A DNA stretch of 64,000 bases from VRUE01 sp963708115 (GCA_963708115.1 CAVPRX010000001.1:1364001-1428000); one strand, 5' to 3'. Numbered from the stretch's first letter, positions 50,544 through 60,051 are shown. Notes: generated by a model not told the origin, from the sequence alone. Program-made: numbers and translations.

Positions 50544-53393
50544 TCAGTTATTTCTGCCCCCACGGCAGGCTGGGATGTTGAGCCGCAGGTTGTTTGCCCT
50601 CATCCGCCTGCTGTTCTGTGCCAGCAGGTTGAGGAAGCCGTTGGTCTGGCCGGCGCAGAGGTTGCGCGAGTTGACCAGCAGCCCCTTGCTGCCGCCCTTC
50701 ATATTGAGAATGAACTTGCTCACGGCGACATCAGGGGTGTTGTTGAACACGGTCTTGAGGCGGCCGTGCTCGGAGCTGATCACGCCGCGCAGCCGGACCG
50801 GCACCTGGCCACGCAGGTTGACCAGCAGGTCCGGCAGCGTGTTGCTCGACGAGGTCAGGTAGACAGGGCCCTTGAGCTGTTCGTCCAGCAACGGCGAGGT
50901 CGCCGTGGCGTTCCCGTAGATCGAGTTCTTCGGGCATTCGTTGGCCGCCAGTTGGACCCTCGTGCAGATCGTTTTGATGTGACTCTGATCGAGGATCGTC
51001 GCCCGCGGCAGGATGAATGCCGCTCGGCGTAGGTTGGCGTCACCGTTGCGGGCTTCCAGTATCGCCCGGAACCTCGGGTTGGCCGCACGCCTGGTCGCGT
51101 TCTGGCCACCCATGATCCTGGGGAAGAACTTCGGCTTGAACTTCAGCGCCCCACATTCGGTGGCCCTGAAGTCGCTCGACTGCTTCGATTCGAACCAGGC
51201 GCCCGGGTTGGCCGGGTCGCTACCGCCGCCGAAGATCGACGAGCGCACCGAGAACGGTTCGCGGCAGGTCGTCGGGTTGACGGTGAACTCGCTGCGGTCG
51301 ATCGAGATGTCGACCGAGCGGATGTCGAGCTTGACGCCGCCGAATATGAACGGGATCGGGTCCGAGACGGCGTGGACTTCGGCCGTTTCGGGATCGACGA
51401 ACACGGCGGCCCGGACCACGTCGGTGCCGAGGTCAAAGGGGCCGGCGACGGCCGGAACCACGAACACCATGCTTATCGGGGCACCTTTGTAGGGGCCCGC
51501 CAGGTAGGCGGTGCCGGGGGTGTGGAACGGCGTGCCGGAGCCGACGCCGATGTCGACTTTGCCGATCTGGCTGTTGCTCGGACAGCTCGGGCTTGCCTGC
51601 TCGGCTTTACCCGATGATTTCTCGGCCGCAGCGATACTTGCCTCGGGGCAGTACTCGACGCCCTTCAGCTTCGCGACCATGCCCGGGGGCAGCGTCGCTT
51701 CGATCTTGCGGATCTCCTGGGCGCCGTTCGGCCGCGTGATGTGCAGGTCGAACGGGCTGAAGGAGCCGGCCTTGGTCTGCTGCGTGCCGGCGTTATAGGT
51801 CGGGCTGAACGGACGATCGCCCAGCGTTTTCGGGCAAGGCCCGCCGCCCGCTTTGCTGTCGAGGGTGTACTGGAGGTTCGATTCTTCTCCCGGCGATACT
51901 TCTTCGCCCGGCCGTGACCATGGGGTGAACTTCGCGGCCGTGGTGTGCGGTCCGCAGGTATCCGGCGTCGTCAGCGCGCCGCGGTCGCCTCCGTTGATGT
52001 TGACTTTGAACGAGTTGAACGGAGCCTGCGGGTTTTCCGGCACGACGACGGTCAGCTGGCCGGTTTGCAGGTTTGGGAATACGTGTCCTACCAGGCGTAC
52101 GTTGACGCCGTAGCGGGTGTTGAAAGCATGGATGAACACCCGGAACTGGTTGCCGGTTTTCGGTTCTTGGCTAGTCGGCGCGGCGACGTAGACATCGCCG
52201 CCAAGCGGTTGGTCGAGAGCTTTGGTCTCGACTTCGACTGAGCCGATCCGCGATGACGCCGGGCATTCGATCGGCTCATCCGTGCCTTGCTTGTACTGCG
52301 CATCGGTGCACGGCGTGAGCCCGTTGGCCAGCGACGGGTTGATGCCGGCGCCTTCGGGCAGGGTGACCTTCGCGGTCAGCAGGTGTGAGTTAGCCCGCGT
52401 TTTTGGTTCGAGTTGGTCCGGCATCAGCACATCGACGGTCGCTGGTTCGGGCGAGTCGGTGGAGCCGCTCGAGGTCGCATCGAGCTGTACGTTGAACGGC
52501 GTCGTGGCGCATTCGTCCGCCCCGACTTCCGTCGTGTAGCTGGCGCTGTCCTCCGCACCCCCGTGCGCTTTGACGTGGATCACGGTGGTCTGCCCACCCG
52601 CACAGTTGCTCGGCATGGTCAGGTAGTTTTCGGTGAGGCCGGTCGTCGCCTTGCCGTTGAACACGAGTCGCGAGCCGATGATCGGCGGGTGTTCCGCATC
52701 CGGTGCGTGGATACCGCTGATCGTGAAGATGACGTGCTGGTCCACCGGGTCGAGGTCGCCGACGATGAAGGTCGGCTCGCCGGGTTTGCTGGTCGGGAAC
52801 CCGACCATCGAGGGCACGCCCTCAAAGGGCACTACGTTGAAGACGGGGATTTTGGCCCGCACGTTCACGCACTGGTTGGGGATGGGTGCCGAGCACGGCG
52901 GAGACTGCCCGTTGACCGTGAGGTAGTTGAAGCCGACGATTGATGCCAGCGGACAGGTCGGCGAGGGCACTTCCTCCAGCTGTTCGACGGTGCACTTGAC
53001 TGGGGTCGCCTCGGGGTTGACCCCCAGCCCTTCGGGGGTGTCTACGACGATTTCTTCGATGAACCCGTCGACGAACCCGTTGACCCCTTCACCCGTCAGC
53101 GTGTTGAGGGTGAAGTCGGTGATGCCGAAGTCAGGGTGGCCGGCAGCCTGCGTGAACCACTTGCCCGGCGTGCCGTCATTGCACTGTTCCGGATCCTCGG
53201 CCAAAGGGAATGCACCGGTGAGCGCTTTTGGTGGTGGGCCTACTTCCGCCGGAGTGTCGACGTTTTCTTTGCAGGTAACCGCTTCCCATTCCGCGATGCC
53301 GAACGCGGCTTGGGCGCTGGATGCTCCAAATGCGAGAACGAAGAATGCGGCGGTGAGCACTAGCAGCCCAAGTGGGCCTCGCTTACCTCTCAT
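50544..53393 (-). CDS. Large secreted protein, third B-family paralogue
   Basis: 949 residues. Signal peptide (GLLVLTAAFFVLAFGASSAQAAFG). Same LPPG + Cys modular architecture as B1/B2: LPPGMVAKLKGVEYCP, CPSNSQIGKVDIG, VVPAVAGPFDLGTDV, LDQSHIKTICTRVQLAANECP and KGLLVNSRNLCAGQ. Alignment is clear across the C-terminal half, whereas the N-terminal third is different (TVEQLEEVPSPTCPLASIVG). It stands alone with no A partner, and is GAG-richer in codons than B1/B2, closer to the housekeeping genes. Start ATG 53393 opens the signal peptide. Confidence 0.85.
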   Translation of the reverse strand: MRGKRGPLGLLVLTAAFFVLAFGASSAQAAFGIAEWEAVTCKENVDTPAEVGPPPKALTGAFPLAEDPEQCNDGTPGKWFTQAAGHPDFGITDFTLNTLTGEGVNGFVDGFIEEIVVDTPEGLGVNPEATPVKCTVEQLEEVPSPTCPLASIVGFNYLTVNGQSPPCSAPIPNQCVNVRAKIPVFNVVPFEGVPSMVGFPTSKPGEPTFIVGDLDPVDQHVIFTISGIHAPDAEHPPIIGSRLVFNGKATTGLTENYLTMPSNCAGGQTTVIHVKAHGGAEDSASYTTEVGADECATTPFNVQLDATSSGSTDSPEPATVDVLMPDQLEPKTRANSHLLTAKVTLPEGAGINPSLANGLTPCTDAQYKQGTDEPIECPASSRIGSVEVETKALDQPLGGDVYVAAPTSQEPKTGNQFRVFIHAFNTRYGVNVRLVGHVFPNLQTGQLTVVVPENPQAPFNSFKVNINGGDRGALTTPDTCGPHTTAAKFTPWSRPGEEVSPGEESNLQYTLDSKAGGGPCPKTLGDRPFSPTYNAGTQQTKAGSFSPFDLHITRPNGAQEIRKIEATLPPGMVAKLKGVEYCPEASIAAAEKSSGKAEQASPSCPSNSQIGKVDIGVGSGTPFHTPGTAYLAGPYKGAPISMVFVVPAVAGPFDLGTDVVRAAVFVDPETAEVHAVSDPIPFIFGGVKLDIRSVDISIDRSEFTVNPTTCREPFSVRSSIFGGGSDPANPGAWFESKQSSDFRATECGALKFKPKFFPRIMGGQNATRRAANPRFRAILEARNGDANLRRAAFILPRATILDQSHIKTICTRVQLAANECPKNSIYGNATATSPLLDEQLKGPVYLTSSSNTLPDLLVNLRGQVPVRLRGVISSEHGRLKTVFNNTPDVAVSKFILNMKGGSKGLLVNSRNLCAGQTNGFLNLLAQNSRRMRANNLRLNIPACRGGRNN

Positions 53394-53496
53394 ATGAGAC
53401 CTCTCCTCCAAAAAGACGGGTTTCAAAAAAAGAACTACCCGCCTCCCGCAGTTAAAAACGGTACACCATGGAGCCGGCGGACTCCATAGGGGATAA

Positions 53497-54465
53497 CTAC
53501 GGATTGTCCAAAGAGGCCCAGAGGCGCTCCTCCGCCTCGGCTACGCGTTTGGCCGTCACGTCGATCTGGTGCCAGAGAGGCGCTTGGGGCTCGTCGTGCT
53601 CGCTCGCTGCGTGGAACGCGTTTGCCAGGGCGGTCCAGGCGGCGGCGGCATCCGCAGCAAGGGAGGCCTCGGAGCGACCTGCCTCCTCGAGGAAGCGCGA
53701 GTACATCAGCCTGAAGGCCCCACCGCCGGTGCCACGTCGCTCGATCACCTGGTAGCCGAAGCGGGCGCACCACTGCCAATCCGCGGCGGCCTCCGGCCAG
53801 GACCCCGCCTCCTCGGCGAGGCGGCGCACCGCGTCGAGGCCGGAAAAGCCGCGGAACTCGGGCTCGACCATCGCCCGCGCGGCGCGCTCGATCGCGGCCG
53901 GGATCGCCTCGCGCAAGCGATCGGGAGAGACCCCGCCCCCGGCCGTGAACATGTGGCCGGAGAGCGGATAGGCGGGGTGCCGGCTATAGCGCGCCTTGTC
54001 GAGGTTCTCGAGCCGGGTCGTCTGCAACTGCTCGAAGCCGGTGTCGGAGAGGTGCGCCAGCTCGTCGTCGTAGCCGGCAAGGACGACGGCGTGGCCGGGA
54101 AAGTGGGCCGAGTTGCCGTAGTGGTCGAGGTAGTAGAGGTCGGTGAGGAGCAGCACCGGCTTGCCGGAGTCGACCTCGGCGCGGGCGGCGGCCCAGGCTC
54201 CGTCATCGCCACGATCGAAGGTGCTCAGCTCCAGCGCCGCCCCGGTCAGCTCGTCGAAGTTCTCCTCGAGGCGGGCGGTGCGACCGTTGAACCAGCGGGT
54301 TGGCGAGGCGTCCTCGATCGTCACGTAGTAGAAGCACGCGCCGGCTCCCAGCCCGAACGCCATCTCCTCGCTGATCTCGACGCCGTGGAAGGCGAGGAGG
54401 TTGCGTAGGGCCGTGGAACCGCAGTGGTGGCCCGGCTTGTGTTCGTAGTTTGGGACGAAGGGCAT
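53497..54465 (-). CDS. BtrH-like (DUF4872) acyltransferase-fold protein
   Basis: 322 residues. N-terminal cysteine-protease-like BtrH fold: HKPGHHCGSTALRNLLAFHG with a Cys nucleophile candidate, then GVEISEEMAFGLGAGACFYYV, and HFPGHAVVLAGYDDE with a His. C-terminal helical DUF4872-like part. BtrH transfers an acyl group in butirosin synthesis; here no biosynthetic cluster is adjacent, so the substrate is open. Start ATG 54465; the longer frame to 54849 runs through a family 1 palindrome and is not coding. Confidence 0.85.
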   Translation of the reverse strand: MPFVPNYEHKPGHHCGSTALRNLLAFHGVEISEEMAFGLGAGACFYYVTIEDASPTRWFNGRTARLEENFDELTGAALELSTFDRGDDGAWAAARAEVDSGKPVLLLTDLYYLDHYGNSAHFPGHAVVLAGYDDELAHLSDTGFEQLQTTRLENLDKARYSRHPAYPLSGHMFTAGGGVSPDRLREAIPAAIERAARAMVEPEFRGFSGLDAVRRLAEEAGSWPEAAADWQWCARFGYQVIERRGTGGGAFRLMYSRFLEEAGRSEASLAADAAAAWTALANAFHAASEHDEPQAPLWHQIDVTAKRVAEAEERLWASLDNP

Positions 54466-54495
54466 CGGCTGATTCTGATTGACCTGAAGGGTTGG

Positions 54496-54624
54496 GGGAG
54501 CGAGGGGGTCTCCCCGGGAGGTGCCTGGGTTCGCTTCGCTCACTATGTTGGTGCCGCTTCGCGGCAGAGAACCACTCTGCGGAGCCGCTTTGCGAGGCAC
54601 TCCCGGGGAGACCCCCTCGCTCCC
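54496..54624. repeat. Family 1 palindromic element, copy 4
   Basis: Arms 54496-54526 and 54595-54624 pair perfectly over 30 bp apart from one extra G, as in copy 2. Core: TTCGCTTCGCTCACTATGTTGG, GCCGCTTCGCGGC hairpin and GCGAGGCACTCCC. Its arm sequence is unique in the window. It lies between the divergent BtrH-like and PAP2 starts. Confidence 0.95.
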
Positions 54625-54640
54625 ATATCCTGCGCCGGCC

Positions 54641-55135
54641 ATGGAGAACCTTGACCTCAGGACGTTGCGCTTCATGCGGACCAGCGGCCACACTCCCGGC
54701 TTGGAGAAAGCTGCCAAGGCTCTTGGGAAGGCTGGGAACAATGGGGCGGTTTGGGTTGTGGTTGGGGTCTTGCTGGCGGTGTTCGATGGGTCGAATCGGG
54801 AAGCTTGGTTGATCTGTGCTGCGTTGGGGCCGATTGCCATTGGGCTCAACTACGTGGTCAAGCTGATCGTCAGGCGGCCTCGGCCTGTGTTGGAGGGGTT
54901 GCCGCCATTGGGCGGCGCGCCTAGCTCTCTGAGCTTTCCCTCGGCGCATGCGACCTCTTCTTTTGCGGTGGCGACGGCGATGACTCGGGTTGAGCCGCTT
55001 GGTGCGCTCGCCTTTGCTCTTGCCCTTGCTCTCTCGTTGGGGCGTCCCTACCTCGGGATGCACTACCCGTCCGATGTCCTGGTTGGCGCCGTTCTCGGCG
55101 TCCTCCTCGGCCTGATCGTTCCGCTCTCGCTGTGA
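54641..55135 (+). CDS. PAP2-family membrane phosphatase
   Basis: 164 residues, four to five membrane helices. Phosphatase motifs: KLIVRRPRP, PSAHATSS and GRPYLGMHYPSD. Acts on lipid phosphates such as undecaprenyl diphosphate or phosphatidate; the substrate is unknown. The start follows the family 1 palindrome by 16 bp. Its stop overlaps the ychF GTG (GTGA). Confidence 0.9.
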   Translation: MENLDLRTLRFMRTSGHTPGLEKAAKALGKAGNNGAVWVVVGVLLAVFDGSNREAWLICAALGPIAIGLNYVVKLIVRRPRPVLEGLPPLGGAPSSLSFPSAHATSSFAVATAMTRVEPLGALAFALALALSLGRPYLGMHYPSDVLVGAVLGVLLGLIVPLSL

Positions 55136-56205
55136 AGGTTGGAATCGTCGGGCTGCCCAACGCGGGCAAGTCGACGCTCTTCAATGCTCTGACCAAGGGC
55201 GGGGCGCAGACCGGCGACTACCCGTTCACGACGATCGAGCCCAACGTGGCGATCGCCCAGGTGCCCGACGAGCGCCTCGGGCGGATCGGCGAGACCGTGC
55301 GCAGCTCCGAGCTGGTGCCGGCGACGATCTCCTTCCACGACATCGCCGGTCTGGTCAAGGGCGCCTCCGAAGGGGAGGGGCTCGGCAACCAGTTCCTTGC
55401 CTCGATCCGCGAGACCGACGCGATCTGCCATGTGGTCCGCTGCCACGCCGATTCCGGCGTCCCTCATCCCGATGGTCGGGTCGACCCGTTGGCCGACATC
55501 GAGACGATCGAGACCGAGCTGGTTCTCTCCGACTACGACGGGGCCGAGCGGCGCCTGGACCGGGTGCGAAAGGGGGCGAAGTCCGGCGACGCCGACGCGA
55601 TCGCCGAGCGCGACTGGCTGGAGCAGGTGGTCGAGGCGCTTGCCGCCGGCAAGCCTGCCCGCTCGGTGCCGGTCCCCGATGCCGCCGCCCACGGGCCCGC
55701 CAACCTGCAGGCCCTGACCACGAAGCCGATCCTCTACGTGGCCAACGTCGACGAGGGCGACGCCGAGCCGCCGCAGGCGGTTGCCGACCACGCCGCCGCG
55801 GTCGGCGCCGGCGTGGTCGCCGTCAGCGCCCGGATCGAGGGCGAGCTGGCCGAGCTGGACCCCGCCGAAGCCGAGGAGATGCGCGAGTCCTATGGCGTCG
55901 AGGGCTCCGGGCTGGCCCGGCTGGTCCGCGCCGCATATGACCTGCTCGAGCTGATCACCTTCTTCACCGCCGGCGAGGACAAGGAAGCGGTGGCGCGACC
56001 GCTGCCGCGCGGCGCCACCGCCCTGGAGGCGGCGGGAACGATCCACACCGAGATCCAGGACGCCTTCATCAAAGCCGAGGTGATCGGCTGGGAGGCGCTG
56101 GTCGAGTGCGGCGGCTACTCCGCCGGTCGCGACCGTGGCCTGCTTCGCATCGAGGGTCGCGACTACATCGTCCAGGATGGCGACGTGATCACGATTAAGG
56201 TCTAA
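55132..56205 (+). CDS. ychF: YchF/Ola1-type GTPase (ATPase)
   Basis: 357 residues. G1 GLPNAGKSTLF, G3 DIAGLVKGASEGEGLGNQF, and the NVDE variant in place of NKxD, as usual for this ATP-preferring family; C-terminal TGS domain (GWEALVECGGYSAGRDRG). Ribosome-associated stress regulator. GTG start, 4-nt overlap with PAP2. Full length, no frame problem. Confidence 0.96.
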   Translation: MKVGIVGLPNAGKSTLFNALTKGGAQTGDYPFTTIEPNVAIAQVPDERLGRIGETVRSSELVPATISFHDIAGLVKGASEGEGLGNQFLASIRETDAICHVVRCHADSGVPHPDGRVDPLADIETIETELVLSDYDGAERRLDRVRKGAKSGDADAIAERDWLEQVVEALAAGKPARSVPVPDAAAHGPANLQALTTKPILYVANVDEGDAEPPQAVADHAAAVGAGVVAVSARIEGELAELDPAEAEEMRESYGVEGSGLARLVRAAYDLLELITFFTAGEDKEAVARPLPRGATALEAAGTIHTEIQDAFIKAEVIGWEALVECGGYSAGRDRGLLRIEGRDYIVQDGDVITIKV

Positions 56206-56207
56206 GC

Positions 56208-57197
56208 ATGGACCAAGGAGCGCGTTTTCCGCGGGTCGCCGAGAAGGCGGGCCACTACGAGAGCTTCTACATCAAGGCCTGCCGGCCGGGTGGGGGGCAG
56301 GGGATTTGGATCCGCCACACCGTTCACAAGCGGCCCGGGGCCGAGCCGAATGCCTCGATCTGGTTCGTCCTGTTCGATCACGATGCAGACGGACCGCGGG
56401 CGACCAAGGTCACCGTGCCGGCGGCCGAGCTGTCGGTGCCCCAGGGGTCGTGGATCAAAGTCGATGGAGCCGAGATCGGCCCAGGACGCGCAGTTGGCGC
56501 CGTGGACACCGATGCCGTCAAGGCCTCCTGGGAGCTGACCTTCTCCGGCGACGCCGAGCCCTGCAAGTACCTGCCGTCCGACCGCCTCTACGAGACCCGC
56601 CTGCCGAAAACCAAGTTCGTCGCACCGTTCCCGAACGCGCGCTTCGTGGGCAAGCTCGAGGTCGACGGCGAGGCGATCGAGATCAGCGACTGGCCGGGGA
56701 TGATCGGCCACAACTGGGGCAGCGAGCACGCCGAGCGCTGGGTCTGGCTGGAGGGCACCGGTTTCGCCGACTCTCCCGACACCTACTTCGACGCCGGCGC
56801 GGCGCGAATCAAGCTCGGCCCCTGGACGACCCCCTGGGTCCCCTCAGGAATGCTGATGCTCGACGGCAAGGCGCATCGCCTGGGCGGCTTCGGCCAGGTC
56901 CGCGACGTGGAGATCGAGGAGTCCGCAGGCGAGTGCTCGTTCGTCCTGCCCGGCAAGGACATAGTCGTCCGCGGCAAGGTCTCAGCCCCGAACAAGGACT
57001 TCGTCGGCTGGGTCTACGCCGACCCCAAGGGCCCCGAGCACAACACGATCAACTGCTCGGTAGCGGACCTGGAGCTGACCGTCGAACGCCCGGCTTTGCC
57101 CCCCCTCCGCCTTTCCCTACCGGCCGGCGCAGCCTACGAGCTAGGAATGCGCGAGAAGGACCACGGCATCCCGGTTCAGCCGTACCCCGACGGCTGA
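56208..57197 (+). CDS. AttH/CrtC-type lipocalin-fold protein
   Basis: 329 residues, no signal. The family signature is HNWGSEHAERWVWLEG, preceded by FPNARFVGKLEVDG; the fold is the double lipocalin of tocopherol cyclase, CrtC and AttH proteins. CrtC hydrates carotenoids; no carotenoid genes are near, so the activity is open. ATG 56208 follows the ychF stop by two bases, so the genes are probably co-transcribed. Confidence 0.8.
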   Translation: MDQGARFPRVAEKAGHYESFYIKACRPGGGQGIWIRHTVHKRPGAEPNASIWFVLFDHDADGPRATKVTVPAAELSVPQGSWIKVDGAEIGPGRAVGAVDTDAVKASWELTFSGDAEPCKYLPSDRLYETRLPKTKFVAPFPNARFVGKLEVDGEAIEISDWPGMIGHNWGSEHAERWVWLEGTGFADSPDTYFDAGAARIKLGPWTTPWVPSGMLMLDGKAHRLGGFGQVRDVEIEESAGECSFVLPGKDIVVRGKVSAPNKDFVGWVYADPKGPEHNTINCSVADLELTVERPALPPLRLSLPAGAAYELGMREKDHGIPVQPYPDG

Positions 57198-57200
57198 CGA

Positions 57201-57333
57201 GTAGGAGGGCGGAGTCGCCTCGGCGATGCCTCGCGAAGCGGCCCCGGCTAGGTGATTCGTGCCGCGAAGCGGCACAAGATTCCACCGCCGAAGGCGGTGG
57301 TGGGCACTCGACGAGGCGACTCCGCCCTCCTAC
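57201..57333. repeat. Family 1 palindromic element, copy 5 (diverged, opposite orientation)
   Basis: Arms 57201-57231 and 57302-57333; the outer 22 bp are perfect and match the arms of copy 1. The loop reads the family core in reverse complement: TGCCTCGCGAAGCGGC, GTGCCGCGAAGCGGCAC, then a new hairpin CCACCGCC-GAA-GGCGGTGG where other copies have the CACTATGTTGG part. It lies between two convergent genes. Confidence 0.9.
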
Positions 57334-58496
57334 CCACCAACCCCACCGGGAGGACCGCCCGGCTTGCTTCCCCCCTTGCCACCATCGGCAACCTTCCCGT
57401 TCACCACCTTCTGGAACTCCATCCAGGTGCTGTAGCTGCCCAGCGCTGCCTCGAGCTGATCGCCGCGGACCTTGGTCGCGCCGCCGGTCCCGATCAGCTT
57501 TGCTTCGACGATTCGCGGGGAGACTCCGCGCTTGGTGATCACTACCTGCTTCAGCTTGCCGTGGAGGTAAGCGCCCAGCCTCGAGCTGATCTCGGGACCG
57601 CTGAATTCGAGCTTCCAGTTGTGCAGCGGGCAGGCCCCGTCGTAGGGGTCGGGCACGCCCACCAGGTAAGGGATGGCCGGGCCGAAGAAGACGTTCTGGA
57701 CGCTCTCGGTCTGGCCGCCGGAGCAGGCGGAGAAGTAGGTCTCGGCGATCTTGCCGCCGTGCATCACGACCTGCCCCCGGGTCGCTTCGGCGGCTTCGTT
57801 GGTCGACGCGGTCTCGCTCGACATCCCCTCGTAGACCTGGCTGCGCGTGTCGCTGTAGAGGTCGAAGCCGTTGCCTCCGACGGCGCCGGTGAGGGCAAAG
57901 GAACGGGCGGCGATCGCCTGCGCTCGCAGAGCAGCCTGTGGCCAGGAGGGCGGCGACTCATTGGGAATCACGCCTTTGACGTACTGGTCGACCGGTAGAG
58001 CGTTGATCTCGTTGAGTGAGCCGGCATCGCTTTCGGTCGGCACCACCTCGAGCGCGCCGCGGAAGGGGCTGCCCTCGATCGTGACCTGTCCGTTGCCGGC
58101 GGCCCGCAGGGTGTGCCCGCAGTTGGCGATCGGGCGCCCGCCGGAGCTGCGCAGCTTGACGGCGGAGCCGGCCCGGTGCGCCTCGTAGCTACGGTCCGCG
58201 TCGAGCGCTTTGCCGCAGGCGCTGGTGGCGCTACTGAAGCCGATGTCACCGCCGGAGACGTCGAGCAGTACCCGGACGATCCGCGGGCCCGCCAGCTTGT
58301 CGATCGTCGTCCCCGAGTAGTAGTGGCCGAGGATGAAGCCGTAGCTCTTGCCGTGAGTGGCGTAGCCGTAGGCGCCGTACTGGCTCATCCCCACCCCGTG
58401 GCCGAAACCGTGGCCGATCACGACCCAGCGCACGCCGGCCTGGGCATTGGGGGCCAGGAGGAGGAAGAGGAAAAGTGCAGTTAGGCGGAGTCGCAT
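57330..58496 (-). CDS. SpoIID/LytB-domain secreted protein
   Basis: 388 residues. Signal peptide (LTALFLFLLLAPNAQA), then GHGFGHGVGMSQYGAYGYA, typical of SpoIID-type lytic transglycosylases, and a second SpoIID part LPVDQYVKGVIPNESPPSWPQAALRAQAIAARSFAL, with YFSACSGGQTESV. C-terminus Gly/Pro-rich (GGSKPGGPPGGVGG). Probably a cell-wall hydrolase. Start ATG 58496. Convergent with the AttH-like gene; its stop lies in the family 1 palindrome. Confidence 0.92.
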   Translation of the reverse strand: MRLRLTALFLFLLLAPNAQAGVRWVVIGHGFGHGVGMSQYGAYGYATHGKSYGFILGHYYSGTTIDKLAGPRIVRVLLDVSGGDIGFSSATSACGKALDADRSYEAHRAGSAVKLRSSGGRPIANCGHTLRAAGNGQVTIEGSPFRGALEVVPTESDAGSLNEINALPVDQYVKGVIPNESPPSWPQAALRAQAIAARSFALTGAVGGNGFDLYSDTRSQVYEGMSSETASTNEAAEATRGQVVMHGGKIAETYFSACSGGQTESVQNVFFGPAIPYLVGVPDPYDGACPLHNWKLEFSGPEISSRLGAYLHGKLKQVVITKRGVSPRIVEAKLIGTGGATKVRGDQLEAALGSYSTWMEFQKVVNGKVADGGKGGSKPGGPPGGVGG

Positions 58497-58551
58497 ATCT
58501 GGGGAACAGGTTCGGGAAAGGGGAGTCTCGGCCTGCACTACGCTTATCGGG

Positions 58552-59997
58552 ATGGCGACGCAGACGGTGCAAGCAGTCGACCACGAGCTTCTCGCCGCCG
58601 GCGAGTGGACGGCGACCGGCGAGTGGGGCGAGGTCGAGAGCCCCTACGACGGGACCGTAGTCGGCCGGGTCGCTCGCGGCGACGCGGCGCTGGTCGATCG
58701 CTGTGCGATTGCCGCTCGCGCCGCCTTCGAGTCCGGCGGCTTTCCCCAGCACGCGCGCGCCGCGGTTCTCGACCGCGCCGCCGAGATAACCGGCGAACGG
58801 CTCGACGACCTGGCGCTGACGATCGCCGCCGAGGCCGGCAAGCCGTTGAAGACCGCCAGGGCCGAGGCCGAACGCTGCATCGACACGCTCACCTTCTCCG
58901 CCGTCGAGGCGCGCAAGCTCAGCGGCGGCACCGTGCCGATGGACGCCTCGGCTTCCGGGGCGGGCAAGCTCGGCGTGATGCTGCGCGTCCCCTACGGCGT
59001 GGTCGGAGCGATCAGTCCCTTCAACTTCCCCCTCAACCTCGTCGCCCACAAGCTCGGGCCGGCGATCGCCGCCGGCAACGCGGTCGTCCTCAAGCCGGCC
59101 GGGCAGACGCCGATCTCGGCGCTGAAGCTGGCCGCGATCCTGCTCGACGCCGGCCTGCCGCAGGGCTGGCTCAGCGTTGTCCCGGGCCCCGGCTCGGAGG
59201 TCGGCAACGCGATCGTCGAGCACGAGCTGACCGCTGCGCTCAGCTTCACCGGCTCGGCAAAGGTCGGGTGGGATATCCGCAGTCGCGTCCCCCACAAGAA
59301 GGTCAACCTCGAGCTCGGCTCCAACGCACCGCTGATCGTCCATTCCGACGGCGACTGGGAGACGGCGGCCGACAAAGCCAAGCTGCACGCTTTCTCACAC
59401 GCCGGGCAGAGCTGCATCTCGATTCAGCGGATCCTCGTCCACGAGGACGTCGCCGACGCCTTCACCGAGCGGCTCGTCGCCAACGCCAAAGCGCTGCGGG
59501 TGGGCGATCCGCTCGATCCCGACACCGACGTCGGTCCGCTGATCTCTCCCGGCGACCGCGACCGGGTCAAGGAATGGGTCGGAGAGGCGGTGGCGGAAGG
59601 CGCCGACCTGTTGGCCGGCGGCGAGTTGGTCGACGACGGTCGTTGCCTCGCCCCGACCCTGCTCGGCAGCCCACCGCGCGAGGCCAAGGTCTGGTGTGAG
59701 GAGATCTTCGGGCCGGTGGCGACGATCGACCGCTACGCCGACTTCGGCGAGGCGCTGCGGATGGCCAACGACTCCAAGTTCGGCCTCCAGGCGGGCGTCT
59801 TCACCCGCGACATGGGCCGCGGCCTCGAGGCCGCGGCGACGCTCGAGTTCGGCGGCGTGCTGATCAACGAGGTGCCGACCTTCCGTGCCGACCAGATGCC
59901 CTACGGCGGCGTCAAGGACTCCGGCAACACCCGCGAGGGCCCCGCCTTCGCGGTCTTAGAGTTGACCGAGGAGCGCTTCGTCACCTTGCAGGGCTAA
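58552..59997 (+). CDS. Aldehyde dehydrogenase, second copy
   Basis: 481 residues, intact. Motifs: PYGVVGAISPFNFPLNLVAHKLGPAIAAGN, ALSFTGSAKVGW, NLELGSNAPLIV, active-site Cys in HAGQSCISIQRILV, and WCEEIFGPVATI. Closest in pattern to NADP-dependent glyceraldehyde/lactaldehyde or succinate-semialdehyde enzymes; the precise substrate is not decided. Start ATG 58552. Divergent from spoIID with a 55-bp gap. Confidence 0.92.
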   Translation: MATQTVQAVDHELLAAGEWTATGEWGEVESPYDGTVVGRVARGDAALVDRCAIAARAAFESGGFPQHARAAVLDRAAEITGERLDDLALTIAAEAGKPLKTARAEAERCIDTLTFSAVEARKLSGGTVPMDASASGAGKLGVMLRVPYGVVGAISPFNFPLNLVAHKLGPAIAAGNAVVLKPAGQTPISALKLAAILLDAGLPQGWLSVVPGPGSEVGNAIVEHELTAALSFTGSAKVGWDIRSRVPHKKVNLELGSNAPLIVHSDGDWETAADKAKLHAFSHAGQSCISIQRILVHEDVADAFTERLVANAKALRVGDPLDPDTDVGPLISPGDRDRVKEWVGEAVAEGADLLAGGELVDDGRCLAPTLLGSPPREAKVWCEEIFGPVATIDRYADFGEALRMANDSKFGLQAGVFTRDMGRGLEAAATLEFGGVLINEVPTFRADQMPYGGVKDSGNTREGPAFAVLELTEERFVTLQG

Positions 59998-60004
59998 TTT
60001 GTTA

Positions 60005-60048
60005 GTATCCAAACTATAGTTCTGATATAGAAACTTTAGTTGGGATAC
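60005..60048 (+). promoter_or_regulatory. AT-rich operator: 12-bp inverted repeat before the MNT/HEPN pair
   Basis: GTATCCAAACTA (60005-60016) and TAGTTGGGATAC (60037-60048) match as inverted repeats at 11 of 12 positions with a 20-bp AT-rich spacer. It ends 3 bp before the ATG of a gene that encodes a winged-helix domain, so autoregulation is likely. The spacer (GATATAG) may hold the -10. Confidence 0.8.
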
Positions 60049-60051
60049 TTT

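Noticed and set aside
53497..54849. Extended N-terminus of the BtrH-like protein up to 54849
   Set aside because: The extension runs through a family 1 palindrome and the PAP2 gene in antisense; the fold starts at 54465.
60001..60050. Attachment site or MITE for the AT-rich inverted repeat
   Set aside because: Position directly before an HTH-containing gene and lack of a second copy fit an operator better.
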